Source of the DNA: an uncultured Dialister sp.
GTDB taxonomy: Bacteria; Bacillota; Negativicutes; Veillonellales; Dialisteraceae
Length of the DNA: 40,348 nucleotides
Reading direction: 5' to 3'
Assembly (NCBI RefSeq): GCF_900538805.1
Contig: NZ_UPZP01000009.1
Coordinates: forward strand, 1-40,348
The notes under the pieces were generated by a model. That model made no database searches. It saw only the letters and a list, made by a program, of their open reading frames with translations, and had not been told where the DNA came from. Positions 16,796-24,434 of this stretch are shown here, in pieces. Every line of letters starts with the position of its first letter. Within the stretch, counting starts at the first letter, position 1. The position numbers were made by a program, and so were the translations under genes.

Positions 16796-17980
16796 TCAGA
16801 GGCACGCTTCTTTACGGAGTACTTCGGCTTTGTCCGTGTGTTCCCAGGGAAGGTCGATATCCGTTCTTCCGAAATGACCGTAAGCGGCGGTCTGTTTATA
16901 AATAGGACGGCGGAGGTTCAGCATGTCGATGATGCCTGCAGGACGGAGTTCGAAGTTCCGGCGGATAAGGTCTACAATCTTTTCATCGTCAATCTTGCCG
17001 GTGCCGAAGGTATCGACGAAAATGGAAACCGGTTCAGCCACGCCGATGGCATAGGCCAGTTCGATTTCGCATTTATCTGCAATGCCTGCTGCCACAATGT
17101 TCTTTGCTACATAGCGGGCAGCGTAGGCAGCGGAGCGGTCTACCTTTGTGGGATCCTTGCCGGAGAAGCAGCCGCCGCCATGACGGGCCATGCCGCCGTA
17201 GGTATCAACAATGATTTTACGGCCGGTGAGACCGGCATCGCCCTGGGGACCGCCGATAACGAAACGGCCGGTGGGGTTGATGAGGTATTTTGTATTTTCA
17301 TCAAGGAACTTTTCAGGAATAATGGCCTTGATGACCTTGTTAATCATGTCTTCTTCAATCTGTTCATGGGTGACATCGGGATTGTGCTGGGCGGAAATAA
17401 CCACGGTGTCCACGCGAACCGGTTTTCCATCGTCATATTCTACGGTGACCTGGGTCTTTCCATCGGGACGGAGGTAAGGAACTTCCCCGTTCTTTCTTAC
17501 TTCAGCCAGACGGCGTGCCAGGCGGTGAGCCAGAGCGATAGGCATGGGCAGGTATTCAGGCGTTTCGTTGGAAGCATAGCCGAACATCATGCCCTGGTCG
17601 CCGGCGCCGATGTCGTATTTATCAGCCTTGTTTTCCTTGGCTTCCAGAGACTGGTTGACGCCCATGGCAATATCCGGAGACTGTTCGTCGATGGCCACAT
17701 TGATACCTACGCTTTCACCGTCGAAACCATAGCGGGCATCAGTGTAGCCGATATCATTGATGGTCTTTCTGATGACCTGCGGAATGGGCACATAGGCGGT
17801 GGTGGTGATTTCACCGAATACATGGACCTGACCGGTGGTTACGATGGTTTCGCAGGCAACGCGGCCGTTCGGATCCTGTTCCAGGATGGCATCAAGAATG
17901 GCATCGGAAATCTGGTCGGCAATCTTATCCGGATGGCCTTCCGTAACCGATTCTGATGTAAATAGTACTTTCTTAGACAT
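16796..17980 (-). CDS. metK: S-adenosylmethionine synthetase
   Basis: The 394-residue enzyme makes SAM from methionine and ATP. Motifs are FTSESVTEGHPDKIADQISD at the N-terminus, GAGDQGMMFGYA, GGPQGDAGLTGRKIIVDTYGG and the phosphate loop GGGCFSGKDPTKVDRSAAYAAR cut short here. I set the start at MSKKVLFT because GAGGAGG lies 8 bases before it. A longer open frame upstream would run back through the riboswitch terminator and is rejected. It is controlled by the SAM-I riboswitch directly upstream and supplies the SAM whose by-products the mtn/ahcY operon recycles. Confidence 0.97.
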   Translation of the reverse strand: MSKKVLFTSESVTEGHPDKIADQISDAILDAILEQDPNGRVACETIVTTGQVHVFGEITTTAYVPIPQVIRKTINDIGYTDARYGFDGESVGINVAIDEQSPDIAMGVNQSLEAKENKADKYDIGAGDQGMMFGYASNETPEYLPMPIALAHRLARRLAEVRKNGEVPYLRPDGKTQVTVEYDDGKPVRVDTVVISAQHNPDVTHEQIEEDMINKVIKAIIPEKFLDENTKYLINPTGRFVIGGPQGDAGLTGRKIIVDTYGGMARHGGGCFSGKDPTKVDRSAAYAARYVAKNIVAAGIADKCEIELAYAIGVAEPVSIFVDTFGTGKIDDEKIVDLIRRNFELRPAGIIDMLNLRRPIYKQTAAYGHFGRTDIDLPWEHTDKAEVLRKEACL

Positions 17981-18018
17981 ATAAATCCTCCTCACTTGGA
18001 AATGCTTGAATGTAAAAC

Positions 18019-18154
18019 AAAAAAATAGCTCTCCGCAGGGAGAGCCTATCCTCTCATCTGCCAGCATAATGCTGATGGAATTAGCACCGGTTCCCTTTTC
18101 AGGAATGGTTGCTGCAGCGTCCCTGGGCCAAATCCCTCAGCTGCTCTTGATGAG
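18019..18154 (-). promoter_or_regulatory. SAM-I (S-box) riboswitch with terminator
   Basis: On the minus strand the aptamer (18154 to 18051) starts CTCATCAAGAGCAGCTGAGG and continues with GGATTTGGCCC, GCAGCAACC, AAGGGAACCGGTGCTAATTCC and the closing GATGAGAG. These are the standard S-box features: P1, the kink-turn, the P3 core and the pseudoknot region. A terminator, GCTCTCC-GCAG-GGAGAGC with seven U (18045 to 18019), follows at once. High SAM should favour the terminator and turn metK off. Confidence 0.96.
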
Positions 18155-18174
18155 TCTTCATTCACTTATGTATT

Positions 18175-18203
18175 ATTATAACGTTATTTCATGAGTTTAG
18201 CAA
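18175..18203 (-). promoter_or_regulatory. Sigma-A-type promoter of metK
   Basis: TTGCTA (18203-18198) and a perfect TATAAT (18180-18175) are separated by 17 bases on the minus strand. Transcription would begin near 18168, just before the riboswitch aptamer. A perfect palindrome, ATAGTTAACTAT, at 18203-18214 abuts the -35. Confidence 0.8.
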
Positions 18204-18259
18204 TAGTTAACTATAATTTAGTCATAAGAGTTGACGAAGGAAATTGGAAATTTTGGAAA

Positions 18260-18327
18260 CTGCTGATTCATGGGCTGCTGCTTTTGTTCCGGATTTCTTA
18301 TAAAAGCGCAATCCCATGAATCAGCGG
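18260..18327 (-). terminator. Long hairpin downstream of hcp
   Basis: CCGCTGATTCATGGG and CCCATGAATCAGCAG form a stem of about 15 bp with a loop of 38 bases, 50 bases after the hcp stop. There is no clean T-run, only TTTCC and AAAATTT, so it may be a processing or stabilising structure rather than a terminator. The rest of the 18204-18377 gap is AT-rich, with no gene. Confidence 0.45.
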
Positions 18328-18377
18328 TTCCTGAATATATCACAGGGCAGCCTGACCCTTTTCCTTCCTCTGTTTTC

Positions 18378-20006
18378 TTATTTCCCAAAGAAAGTCTCAA
18401 TATCCTCTTCCACCGTGGTAATGCCGGCGATACCGAACTTATCCACCAGCACGTTCACCACTGCCGGCGAAAGGAAGGCCGGCAGCGTCGGTCCCAGATG
18501 GATATTCTTCACGCCGAGATACAGGAGAGCCAGAAGGACGATGACCGCCTTCTGTTCATACCAGGCAATGTTGTACACGATGGGCAGCTGATTCACATCG
18601 TCAAGGCCGAATGCTTCCTTCAGCTTCAGGGCAATGAGGGCGAGGCTGTAGGAATCGTTGCACTGGCCTGCGTCAAGCACCCTTGGAATGCCGCCGATGG
18701 TGCCAAGGTCCAGCTTGTTATATTTATATTTCGCGCAGCCGGCGGTCAGAATAACCGTGTCCTTCGGGAGCGCTTCTGCAAAGCGGCGGTAGTATTCCCT
18801 GCTCCTTGCCCTGCCGTCGCAGCCGCCCATGACGATGAACTTCTTAATGGCGCCGGATTTCACCGCATCCACCACCTTGTCTGCCAGGGCAAACACCTGG
18901 TTATGGGCAAAGCCGCCGGTGATGAAGCCCTTTTCAATTTCCACAGGCGGTTTGCAGGACAGGGCCTGGTTAATAATGGGGCTAAAGTCCTTGGTGCCGT
19001 CCTTTTCATCAATGTGGCCGGCTCCGGGATAGGCAACCACGCCGGTGGTCCAGAGTCTTTCTTTGTAGCTGTCCTTTGGCGGAACCACGCAGTTCGTAGT
19101 CATCAGGATGGGGCCATTGAAGGAATCAAACTCTTCCCTCTGCTTCCACCATGCGTTGCCGTAGTTTCCTGCGAAGTGGCTGTACTTCTTGAAGAAAGGA
19201 TAATAATGGGCCGGCAGCATTTCACCGTGGGTATACACATCCACCCCTTTCCCTTCCGTCTGTTCCAGCAGCAGTTCCAGATCCTTCAGGTCGTGGCCGG
19301 AAATGAGGATGCCCGGGCGGTTCCTTACGCCGATGTCCACCTTCGTGATTTCCGGCTGTCCGTAGGCGGAAGTGTTGGCTTCATCCAGAAGGGCCATCCC
19401 CTTCACGCCGTATTCGCCGGTTTTCAGGGTGAGAGCAAAGAGGTCATCCACGGTAAGGTTCTTATCCAGAAGCCGTGCCAGCGTATCTTCCAGGAAATCA
19501 TTGATTTCATCGGATTCCTTATTGAGAACCCTTGCATGGCGGAGATAGGCGGAAAGCCCTTTCAGGCCGTAGGTAATCAGTTCACGGAGGGAGCGGATAT
19601 TTTCATCCTTTTCCGCAAGGATTCCGATTTCCGGGTTGTCATAGGGCGCGCCGGAGGGCTGCCAGAGAGCAGCCGCAGAAAGGGCAGCATCAGAGGAGAG
19701 AAGGCGGCGGAGTTCCTCTTTTTTCTCCACCGTCTTTTTGATTCTTTCATCAATGACAGAATCATCGAAGTTGGCATTGGTAATGGTGACGAAAAGATTA
19801 TCTTGAATCAGATGGGCTGTGTCGGAAGATACACCATGTCCTTCCCTGCGGCATGCGGCAGCAGCTTCAGCGAGCCCTTTCGTTACATAAATGAGTACAT
19901 CCTGCAGATGGGCGGTACCGGCGGATTTCCCGCACATTCCCTGAATGGTGCATCCCCTGCCGCCTGCTGTTTCCTGACACTGATAGCAAAACATCTGATT
20001 TTCCAT
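18378..20006 (-). CDS. hcp: Hydroxylamine reductase (hybrid cluster protein)
   Basis: The 542-residue iron-sulfur protein is involved in nitric-oxide or hydroxylamine detoxification in anaerobes. The N-terminal cysteines fit CxxC-x8-C-x5-C at residues 7, 10, 19 and 25 (FCYQCQETAGGRGC). Hybrid-cluster ligands lie in ILISGHDLKDLE, YTHGEMLPAHYYP, TNCVVPP, GVVAYPGAGHI, TAGCAKYKY and DAGQCNDSYS. I set the start at MENQMFCYQ because GAGGAGG precedes it; 11 extra upstream codons are open but unlikely. It is divergent from a Crp/Fnr-type gene, a common pairing, and has a matching operator (see promoter entry). Confidence 0.96.
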   Translation of the reverse strand: MENQMFCYQCQETAGGRGCTIQGMCGKSAGTAHLQDVLIYVTKGLAEAAAACRREGHGVSSDTAHLIQDNLFVTITNANFDDSVIDERIKKTVEKKEELRRLLSSDAALSAAALWQPSGAPYDNPEIGILAEKDENIRSLRELITYGLKGLSAYLRHARVLNKESDEINDFLEDTLARLLDKNLTVDDLFALTLKTGEYGVKGMALLDEANTSAYGQPEITKVDIGVRNRPGILISGHDLKDLELLLEQTEGKGVDVYTHGEMLPAHYYPFFKKYSHFAGNYGNAWWKQREEFDSFNGPILMTTNCVVPPKDSYKERLWTTGVVAYPGAGHIDEKDGTKDFSPIINQALSCKPPVEIEKGFITGGFAHNQVFALADKVVDAVKSGAIKKFIVMGGCDGRARSREYYRRFAEALPKDTVILTAGCAKYKYNKLDLGTIGGIPRVLDAGQCNDSYSLALIALKLKEAFGLDDVNQLPIVYNIAWYEQKAVIVLLALLYLGVKNIHLGPTLPAFLSPAVVNVLVDKFGIAGITTVEEDIETFFGK

Positions 20007-20087
20007 TGATTGCCTCCTCATGGAGAAAAGTACAGACACCGTGATGGTATCAGAACTTTCCTAAACTTACAGAATTCGTACCTTATT

Positions 20088-20130
20088 ATTATACGAAATA
20101 CCTATGGCCTATATCGTTGCCTGTGCAACG
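20088..20130 (-). promoter_or_regulatory. hcp promoter with Crp/Fnr-type operator
   Basis: On the minus strand there is a TATAAT at 20093-20088 with no good -35. The palindrome CGTTGC-N4-GCAACG covers 20115-20130. With a start near 20081 the palindrome is centred at about -41.5, the standard class II activator position. The 5-4-5 spacing matches Fnr-family sites. On the plus strand the same palindrome covers the -35 zone of a TATAAT at 20141-20146, in front of the regulator gene. Confidence 0.7.
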
Positions 20131-20160
20131 GAAAATAGATTATAATGATAAAATAGCTTG

Positions 20161-20320
20161 GGAAGCGCTGATTAAATCGTTATCGAATTTCATTCTTGGA
20201 TTTTCATTCAATGCGAGGAATAAGCCGACGCGAATAGCGAGCTATTTAAGGAGGCTTATGACGCAGCATTGGATAAAAATACATATGAAATTCGATTCTG
20301 TGAATTAATCAGTGCATTCC
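20161..20320. mobile_element. 160-bp inverted-repeat element, copy 3, in the regulator leader
   Basis: It is in the opposite orientation to copies 1 and 2. The ends are GGAAGCGCTGATTAAATC and GATTAATTCACAG...GGAATGCAC (read inward from the right). It has the shared centre (CGCGAATAGCGAGCTATTTAAGG), and the inner arms ATTTTCATTCAATGC and GCATTGGATAAAAAT still pair. Flanking tetramers (CTTG, TAGG) show no clear target duplication. It fills the stretch between a TATAAT at 20141 and the ribosome-binding site of the Crp/Fnr gene. Confidence 0.85.
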
Positions 20321-20344
20321 TAGGATTCCGCAAAGGAGAATACG

Positions 20345-20998
20345 ATGCATCACAGAGACTACGAAGGGCTTCCCCTTTTCAAAAATATGGACAAAAGCCG
20401 CATCCGGGACATCCTCCTCACCGGCGGCTGTTATATCAAAGATTTCAAAAAAGGAAATTATATTTACCAGGAAGAAGAAATCATCCGCAGCATGGGCCTC
20501 ATCCTCTCCGGCCATGTATATATGATTAAAGAAGACCTGTGGGGCGAAAAAACGATTCTGGTCTGCATGGGAAGAGGCGAACTTTTCGGCGAAAACTTCG
20601 CCTGCTCCCCCCACCCCGCCGCCTCCGTCACCTTCTATGCGCCGGAAGAAACGGAAGTCCTTTTCATTCCCTACGAACGGCTCCTCCGCCACGCAGGAGA
20701 CAGGGACGTGATCCTCTTCATTAAGAACCTCATCGCCATGATGACCTCCAAGAGCCAGGAACTCATGAGGAAAATCAACGTGGTCTCCAGAAAGACCCTC
20801 CGGGAAAAAATCCAGTGCTTCCTCTCCACGGAAGCGGAAAAAGCAGGAACCATGGAATTCACCATCCCCTTCTCCCGGGAAGACATGGCGGAATACCTCT
20901 GCGCCAACCGAAGCGCCCTGTCCAGGGAACTTACGGCCATGGAAAAGGATGGGCTCATCGTGCTGAAAGGGAGACGGTGCAGGATATTGGGGAAATAG
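20345..20998 (+). CDS. Crp/Fnr-family transcription regulator (likely HcpR-type)
   Basis: The 217-residue protein has a cyclic-nucleotide-binding-like fold at residues about 10-120 (GNYIYQEEEIIRSMGLILSGHVYMI, GELFGENFACS). A C-terminal winged helix at about 150-215 has the recognition helix CANRSALSRELTAMEKDGLI. It lacks the N-terminal cysteine cluster of Fnr, so it probably binds heme or another ligand, as HcpR/DNR types do. GGAG lies 7 bases before the start. Divergent hcp and a shared palindrome suggest that it controls hcp in response to nitric oxide or nitrite; that function is inferred from context. Confidence 0.88.
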   Translation: MHHRDYEGLPLFKNMDKSRIRDILLTGGCYIKDFKKGNYIYQEEEIIRSMGLILSGHVYMIKEDLWGEKTILVCMGRGELFGENFACSPHPAASVTFYAPEETEVLFIPYERLLRHAGDRDVILFIKNLIAMMTSKSQELMRKINVVSRKTLREKIQCFLSTEAEKAGTMEFTIPFSREDMAEYLCANRSALSRELTAMEKDGLIVLKGRRCRILGK

Positions 20999-21008
20999 GG
21001 TGATAGTG

Positions 21009-21040
21009 GGCTGGTGTACTAGTGAACTAGTGTACTTGTG
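21009..21040 (+). repeat. Octamer tandem array, 4 units
   Basis: The units are ggctggtg, tactagtg, aactagtg and tacttgtg, with a degenerate seventh-base unit before them. The array starts 10 bases after the stop of the Crp/Fnr gene. Confidence 0.8.
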
Positions 21041-21097
21041 TTCTTGCTTCTTGTTCCGTCCTTCCCGCCTCCCAATGATCCGCCATTTCCTTCACAT

Positions 21098-21127
21098 AAA
21101 AAAACGCCGCAAAAGCGGCGCTTTTTT
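21098..21127. terminator. Bidirectional terminator between the Crp/Fnr gene and coaBC
   Basis: CGCCGC-AAAA-GCGGCG is flanked by AAAAAAA on the left and TTTTTT on the right. It serves the plus-strand regulator and the minus-strand dapF-coaBC operon, whose coaBC stop is 13 bases away. Confidence 0.9.
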
Positions 21128-21139
21128 GATGCGGATATG

Positions 21140-22336
21140 TTATTTCAATCCTTCCGCAATCTTTTCTACGATAATATGGCCCAGTTCGTCCTTTGTCATT
21201 TTGGGATACTGTTCCATGGTACCGTCTTTGTAGAGAAGGGAGGCAATGTTTGTGGGGACGTTGAAACCGGCTCCGGGCATGGCCACATCGTTGGCTACCA
21301 GCATGTCCAGGTTCTTCCGTTTCAGCTTTTCTTTGCCGTGCTGAATCACATCGTTTGTTTCAGCGGCAAAGCCCACCAGGAACTGGCCTTTCTTTTTCTG
21401 GCCCAGGCCGTAGAGGATATCAGGGTTCTGGGTGAGTTCGATGTTCAGTACGTCGTGGGATTCCTTTTTGATTTTCTGGGTGGCCTGTACTTTGGGACGG
21501 TAGTCGGATACGGCGGCTGCCATGACAGCGGCATCGCAGTCATCAAAATGGGCATTCATGGCGCGGCAGAGTTCACGGGCGTCACGGACGTATTCGATTT
21601 TGACGCCGGAGGGTACGGGAAGGGCGGTGGTGCAGCTCACCAGGGTCACATCGGCGTCTTCCATGGCTGCGGCTCTTGCAATGGCATAGCCCATGCGGCC
21701 GCTGGAGCGGTTGCTGATGTAGCGCACCGGGTCGATGGCTTCCTGGGTGCCGCCGGCGCTGACGACGATTTTTTTATCCTTCAGGAGGCCTTTTCCGAAG
21801 AGTGCCTTTTCTACGGCGTCCATAATGGTTTCCAGTTTCGGGAAACGGCCTTTTCCATTGGTGTTGCAGGCCAGGTGTCCCGATTCCGGTTCCACGAAGA
21901 GATAGCCGTGGGCGCGGAGTTTGGCCATGTTTTCCTGCACAATGGGATTTTCGTACATATTGGTGTTCATGGAGGGCACGAAAATCACTTTGGCTTTCGT
22001 GGCCATTACCGTGGTAGAAAGCATGTCGTCGGCAATGCCGTTTGCCACTTTGCCGATGATGTCGGCGGTGGCGGGGGCAATGACGAAAACGTCCGCCATG
22101 CGGGCCAGGGCGATGTGCTCCACGTCCCATTTGTAAATATTGGCAAACATGTCTACTGTCACATCGTTGCCGGACAGTTCACCGAAGGTAATGGGAGTGA
22201 CCAGCTTGGCTGCATTGGCTGTCATAATGCAGTGCACGTCGGCACCGGCCTGCCTGAGATGGCTGACGAGGCCTGCTGCTTTGTATGCAGCAATGCCGCC
22301 GCATACGCCTACCACAATATGTTTATTTTCAAACAT
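21140..22336 (-). CDS. coaBC: Bifunctional phosphopantothenoylcysteine decarboxylase/synthetase
   Basis: The 398-residue fusion makes 4'-phosphopantetheine in coenzyme A synthesis. The N-terminal CoaC flavoprotein part (about 1-185) has GVCGGIAAYKA, the catalytic His in VEHIALARMADVFVIAPATAD, PSMNTNMYENP and the Cys in HLACNTNGKGRFP. The CoaB part (about 190-398) has VSAGGTQEAIDPVRYISNRSSGRMG and a Lys-rich dimer strand. It is the last gene of the operon, 38 bases after rpoZ, the same order as in Bacillus. Confidence 0.96.
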   Translation of the reverse strand: MFENKHIVVGVCGGIAAYKAAGLVSHLRQAGADVHCIMTANAAKLVTPITFGELSGNDVTVDMFANIYKWDVEHIALARMADVFVIAPATADIIGKVANGIADDMLSTTVMATKAKVIFVPSMNTNMYENPIVQENMAKLRAHGYLFVEPESGHLACNTNGKGRFPKLETIMDAVEKALFGKGLLKDKKIVVSAGGTQEAIDPVRYISNRSSGRMGYAIARAAAMEDADVTLVSCTTALPVPSGVKIEYVRDARELCRAMNAHFDDCDAAVMAAAVSDYRPKVQATQKIKKESHDVLNIELTQNPDILYGLGQKKKGQFLVGFAAETNDVIQHGKEKLKRKNLDMLVANDVAMPGAGFNVPTNIASLLYKDGTMEQYPKMTKDELGHIIVEKIAEGLK

Positions 22337-22374
22337 TTACAAATCCTTCCCGGAAATCAATTCCTCAAAGTCTG

Positions 22375-22575
22375 TTATTTATCAAAGCTGTAGGTAATCT
22401 TATCCTTGTAAATTTCTTCCAGAGCCACGGTGACGGGTTTCTTGTTCTTTGCGTCGGGAATCAGCGGAGGCTGGCCGTCGGTCAGTTCACGGGCCCGGTC
22501 TGCTGCCAGGGTGACCAGGGTATATTTGGAATCTACTTTCTTCACAAGGCTGTCAATGGACGGAAAACACATCAT
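22375..22575 (-). CDS. rpoZ: RNA polymerase omega subunit
   Basis: The 66-residue protein carries the omega signature PSIDSLVKKVDSKYTLVTLAADRARELTDG, here given in two parts: PSIDSLVKKVDSKYTLV, then TLAADRARELTDG. It helps to assemble the polymerase core. Its start overlaps the gmk stop by 4 bases, the usual gmk-rpoZ coupling. The acidic tail of the Bacillus protein is absent, so the length is at the short end of the family. Confidence 0.93.
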   Translation of the reverse strand: MMCFPSIDSLVKKVDSKYTLVTLAADRARELTDGQPPLIPDAKNKKPVTVALEEIYKDKITYSFDK

Positions 22576-23219
22576 TTTAAAGGTACCTCCTTACTGATAT
22601 ATTGTTTGAAAATGGTTTCAATCTGCCCTTCGTTGCGGGACAGTTTGCATTTCTCCGCTTCCAGGATGGAGCAGGTCTTATGCACCGCATCTTTCAGCAC
22701 GTCGTTCACCACGATGTAGTCGTACTGATGGGCCATGGCCAGCTCGCTGGTAATCTGGGACAAACGTTTCTGGATCACTTCTTCTGAGTCCGTTCCCCGG
22801 TCATGGAGACGGCCGGAGAGGATTTTAAGGGACGGCGGAACGATGTAGATGAAAACGCCCTTGGGGTAGCGTTTCTTGACCTGCATGGCACCTTGGATAT
22901 CGATTTCCAGGAGCACCGATTTCCCTTCATTAATCAGGTCCAGGGCGTACTTCTTCGGCGTGCCGTAGTAGTGGTCGTAGACTTTGGCATATTCCAGGAA
23001 AGCGTCTTTTTTGATGAGCTCTTCAAACTGCTCGTTGGTGCGGAAATAGTAGCTTTCCCCTTCCACCTCCCCCTTCCGGGGTTCTCTGGTGGTCATAGAA
23101 ACAGAATAGTGGAGATTGGGATAAATGGAACGGATGGCGCTGCAGATCGTTCCTTTCCCGGCACCGCTGGGGCCTGATACCACCAGCAGGATGCCCTCAT
23201 CTTTCTTCTTTGTATCCAT
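22572..23219 (-). CDS. gmk: Guanylate kinase
   Basis: The 215-residue enzyme phosphorylates GMP to GDP. Visible are the P-loop VVSGPSGAGKGTIC, the GMP-binding SVSMTTREPRKGEVEGESYYF cut after 20 residues here, and LLEIDIQGAMQVKKRYP. It follows remA with a 2-base gap and overlaps rpoZ by 4 bases. Confidence 0.97.
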   Translation of the reverse strand: MDTKKKDEGILLVVSGPSGAGKGTICSAIRSIYPNLHYSVSMTTREPRKGEVEGESYYFRTNEQFEELIKKDAFLEYAKVYDHYYGTPKKYALDLINEGKSVLLEIDIQGAMQVKKRYPKGVFIYIVPPSLKILSGRLHDRGTDSEEVIQKRLSQITSELAMAHQYDYIVVNDVLKDAVHKTCSILEAEKCKLSRNEGQIETIFKQYISKEVPLK

Positions 23220-23221
23220 GA

Positions 23222-23515
23222 TTAATCGTCCAATCCTTCATTAATGACTGTATCTTTGTTTGTCAATCTATGAGAAATGGTTTCCGGCTGTACGGCGGAA
23301 AGGATAATCTGGCCGCTGTCCATGATGAGCACAGCCCTTGTCTTTCTGCCATAGGTGGCATCAATCAGTTCGCCCCTGTCCCGGCAGTCCTGAATCATAC
23401 GCTTAACCGGCGCCGATTCGGGGCTGATGATTGCCATGACCCGGGCTGCTGCCGCCATATTGCCAAAACCGATGTTAATTAAAGAAAATCCCACTTTTGA
23501 TAGCTCCTTATTCAA
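23222..23515 (-). CDS. remA: RemA-family (DUF370) regulator
   Basis: The 97-residue protein contains the highly conserved core LINIGFGNMAAAARVMAI, SPESAPVKRMIQDCRDRG and LIDATYGRKTRAVLIMDSG. In Bacillus, RemA is a DNA-binding activator of biofilm-matrix genes and forms ring oligomers. The N-terminal eight residues (MNKELSKV) extend beyond the usual start, and the C-terminus is slightly longer. It overlaps the yicC end by 8 bases, as in the Bacillus yloC-remA pair. Its target in this organism is unknown. Confidence 0.9.
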   Translation of the reverse strand: MNKELSKVGFSLINIGFGNMAAAARVMAIISPESAPVKRMIQDCRDRGELIDATYGRKTRAVLIMDSGQIILSAVQPETISHRLTNKDTVINEGLDD

Positions 23516-24398
23516 TATTTTGGACTTGCTCGCGTATTTTTTCGAGTTCTGTCTTGATTATTATAACACAGTCAACCACAAGAGTGTCACTGGCTTTTGA
23601 AGCGGTGGTGTTCACTTCCCTGTTGATTTCCTGCAGGAGGAAATCGAGTTTCCTGCCTGACGGTTCACTGCTTCCTAAAATCTGCCTGAACTGATCCAGA
23701 TGGCTGCCGAAACGGACCACCTCTTCCGTATAGTCCGCCTTTTCGGAAAAGAGGGCTACCTCTTCCAGTATCCGTCCTTCGTCCATGGCAAGATTCTTGT
23801 CGTCCAGAATCTTATGAATCCTGTCATGCAGCCGCTCTTCATAGGCCTTTGCTGCCTCGTCCTGCCTTGAAAGAAGGAATGCCCGCTTCTCCTTCAGAAA
23901 ATCAAGCCGCTTTATAAGGTCCGCCTTCAGGTTCTCCCCTTCCTTTGCCCGCATGGCTGTAAGCTCCGCAAGGGCCCGGTCCATGGCTTCCTCCACCAGC
24001 GGCGCCAGTGCATCGTCGGAGAGGGTTTCCTTTTCCACATGGATGAAAGGTTCCGGCAGGGTGAGAAGGTCGGAAATAAAAGGTTTTCTGTTCTTAAGTC
24101 CCTTCATGCACCGTCCTTCGGAAAGAGCGGCGGCATAGGCGGCAAGGAGGTCCTTATCCAGCACCACCTTCAGATTCCTTCCTGCCGAAGTAGGCTGGAA
24201 AGAGAGGAAAACGGTGACCTTACCCCGGTGAAGGGCGCTCTTGATTTTGCGGGAGGCCTTATCCTCCAGGAAGGCGGAAAAATGGTCGCTTCTCATATTG
24301 ATTTCCAGGAACCGGCTGTTCACCGATTTCAGCTCCGCCGTCACGGTGCCCAGCTCATTTTCCGCGCTGCCTCTTCCATAACCGGTCATACTGTTCAT
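23508..24398 (-). CDS. yicC: YicC-family endoribonuclease
   Basis: The product starts MNSMTGYGRGSAENELG, the typical YicC opening, and has KSVNSRFLEINMR. The C-terminal DUF1528 part includes GRKLDFLLQEINREVNTTASK and ends with a helical tail. Family members cut RNA and affect small-RNA turnover and stationary phase. I chose the ATG at 24398, since it leaves three residues before the conserved MTGYGR. An upstream ATG at 24413 is also open, with no better ribosome-binding site. The middle region is rich in Lys/Glu and probably coiled coil. Confidence 0.88.
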   Translation of the reverse strand: MNSMTGYGRGSAENELGTVTAELKSVNSRFLEINMRSDHFSAFLEDKASRKIKSALHRGKVTVFLSFQPTSAGRNLKVVLDKDLLAAYAAALSEGRCMKGLKNRKPFISDLLTLPEPFIHVEKETLSDDALAPLVEEAMDRALAELTAMRAKEGENLKADLIKRLDFLKEKRAFLLSRQDEAAKAYEERLHDRIHKILDDKNLAMDEGRILEEVALFSEKADYTEEVVRFGSHLDQFRQILGSSEPSGRKLDFLLQEINREVNTTASKASDTLVVDCVIIIKTELEKIREQVQNIE

Positions 24399-24434
24399 AT
24401 CCAATGCCCCCATTCTCTATGAAATCAGGAAATA

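Noticed and set aside
17981..18067. Longer N-terminus of MetK starting at 18067
   Set aside because: It would be translated from the riboswitch terminator, and the standard MSKKVLFT start has a strong GAGGAGG site.
18270..20009. 579-codon plus-strand open frame opposite hcp
   Set aside because: It is a shadow of hcp on the other strand; hcp has complete family motifs and a good start.
22375..22575. rpoZ as a chance short open frame
   Set aside because: The rejection was withdrawn: the omega signature and 4-base overlap with gmk make it a real gene, so it is annotated.
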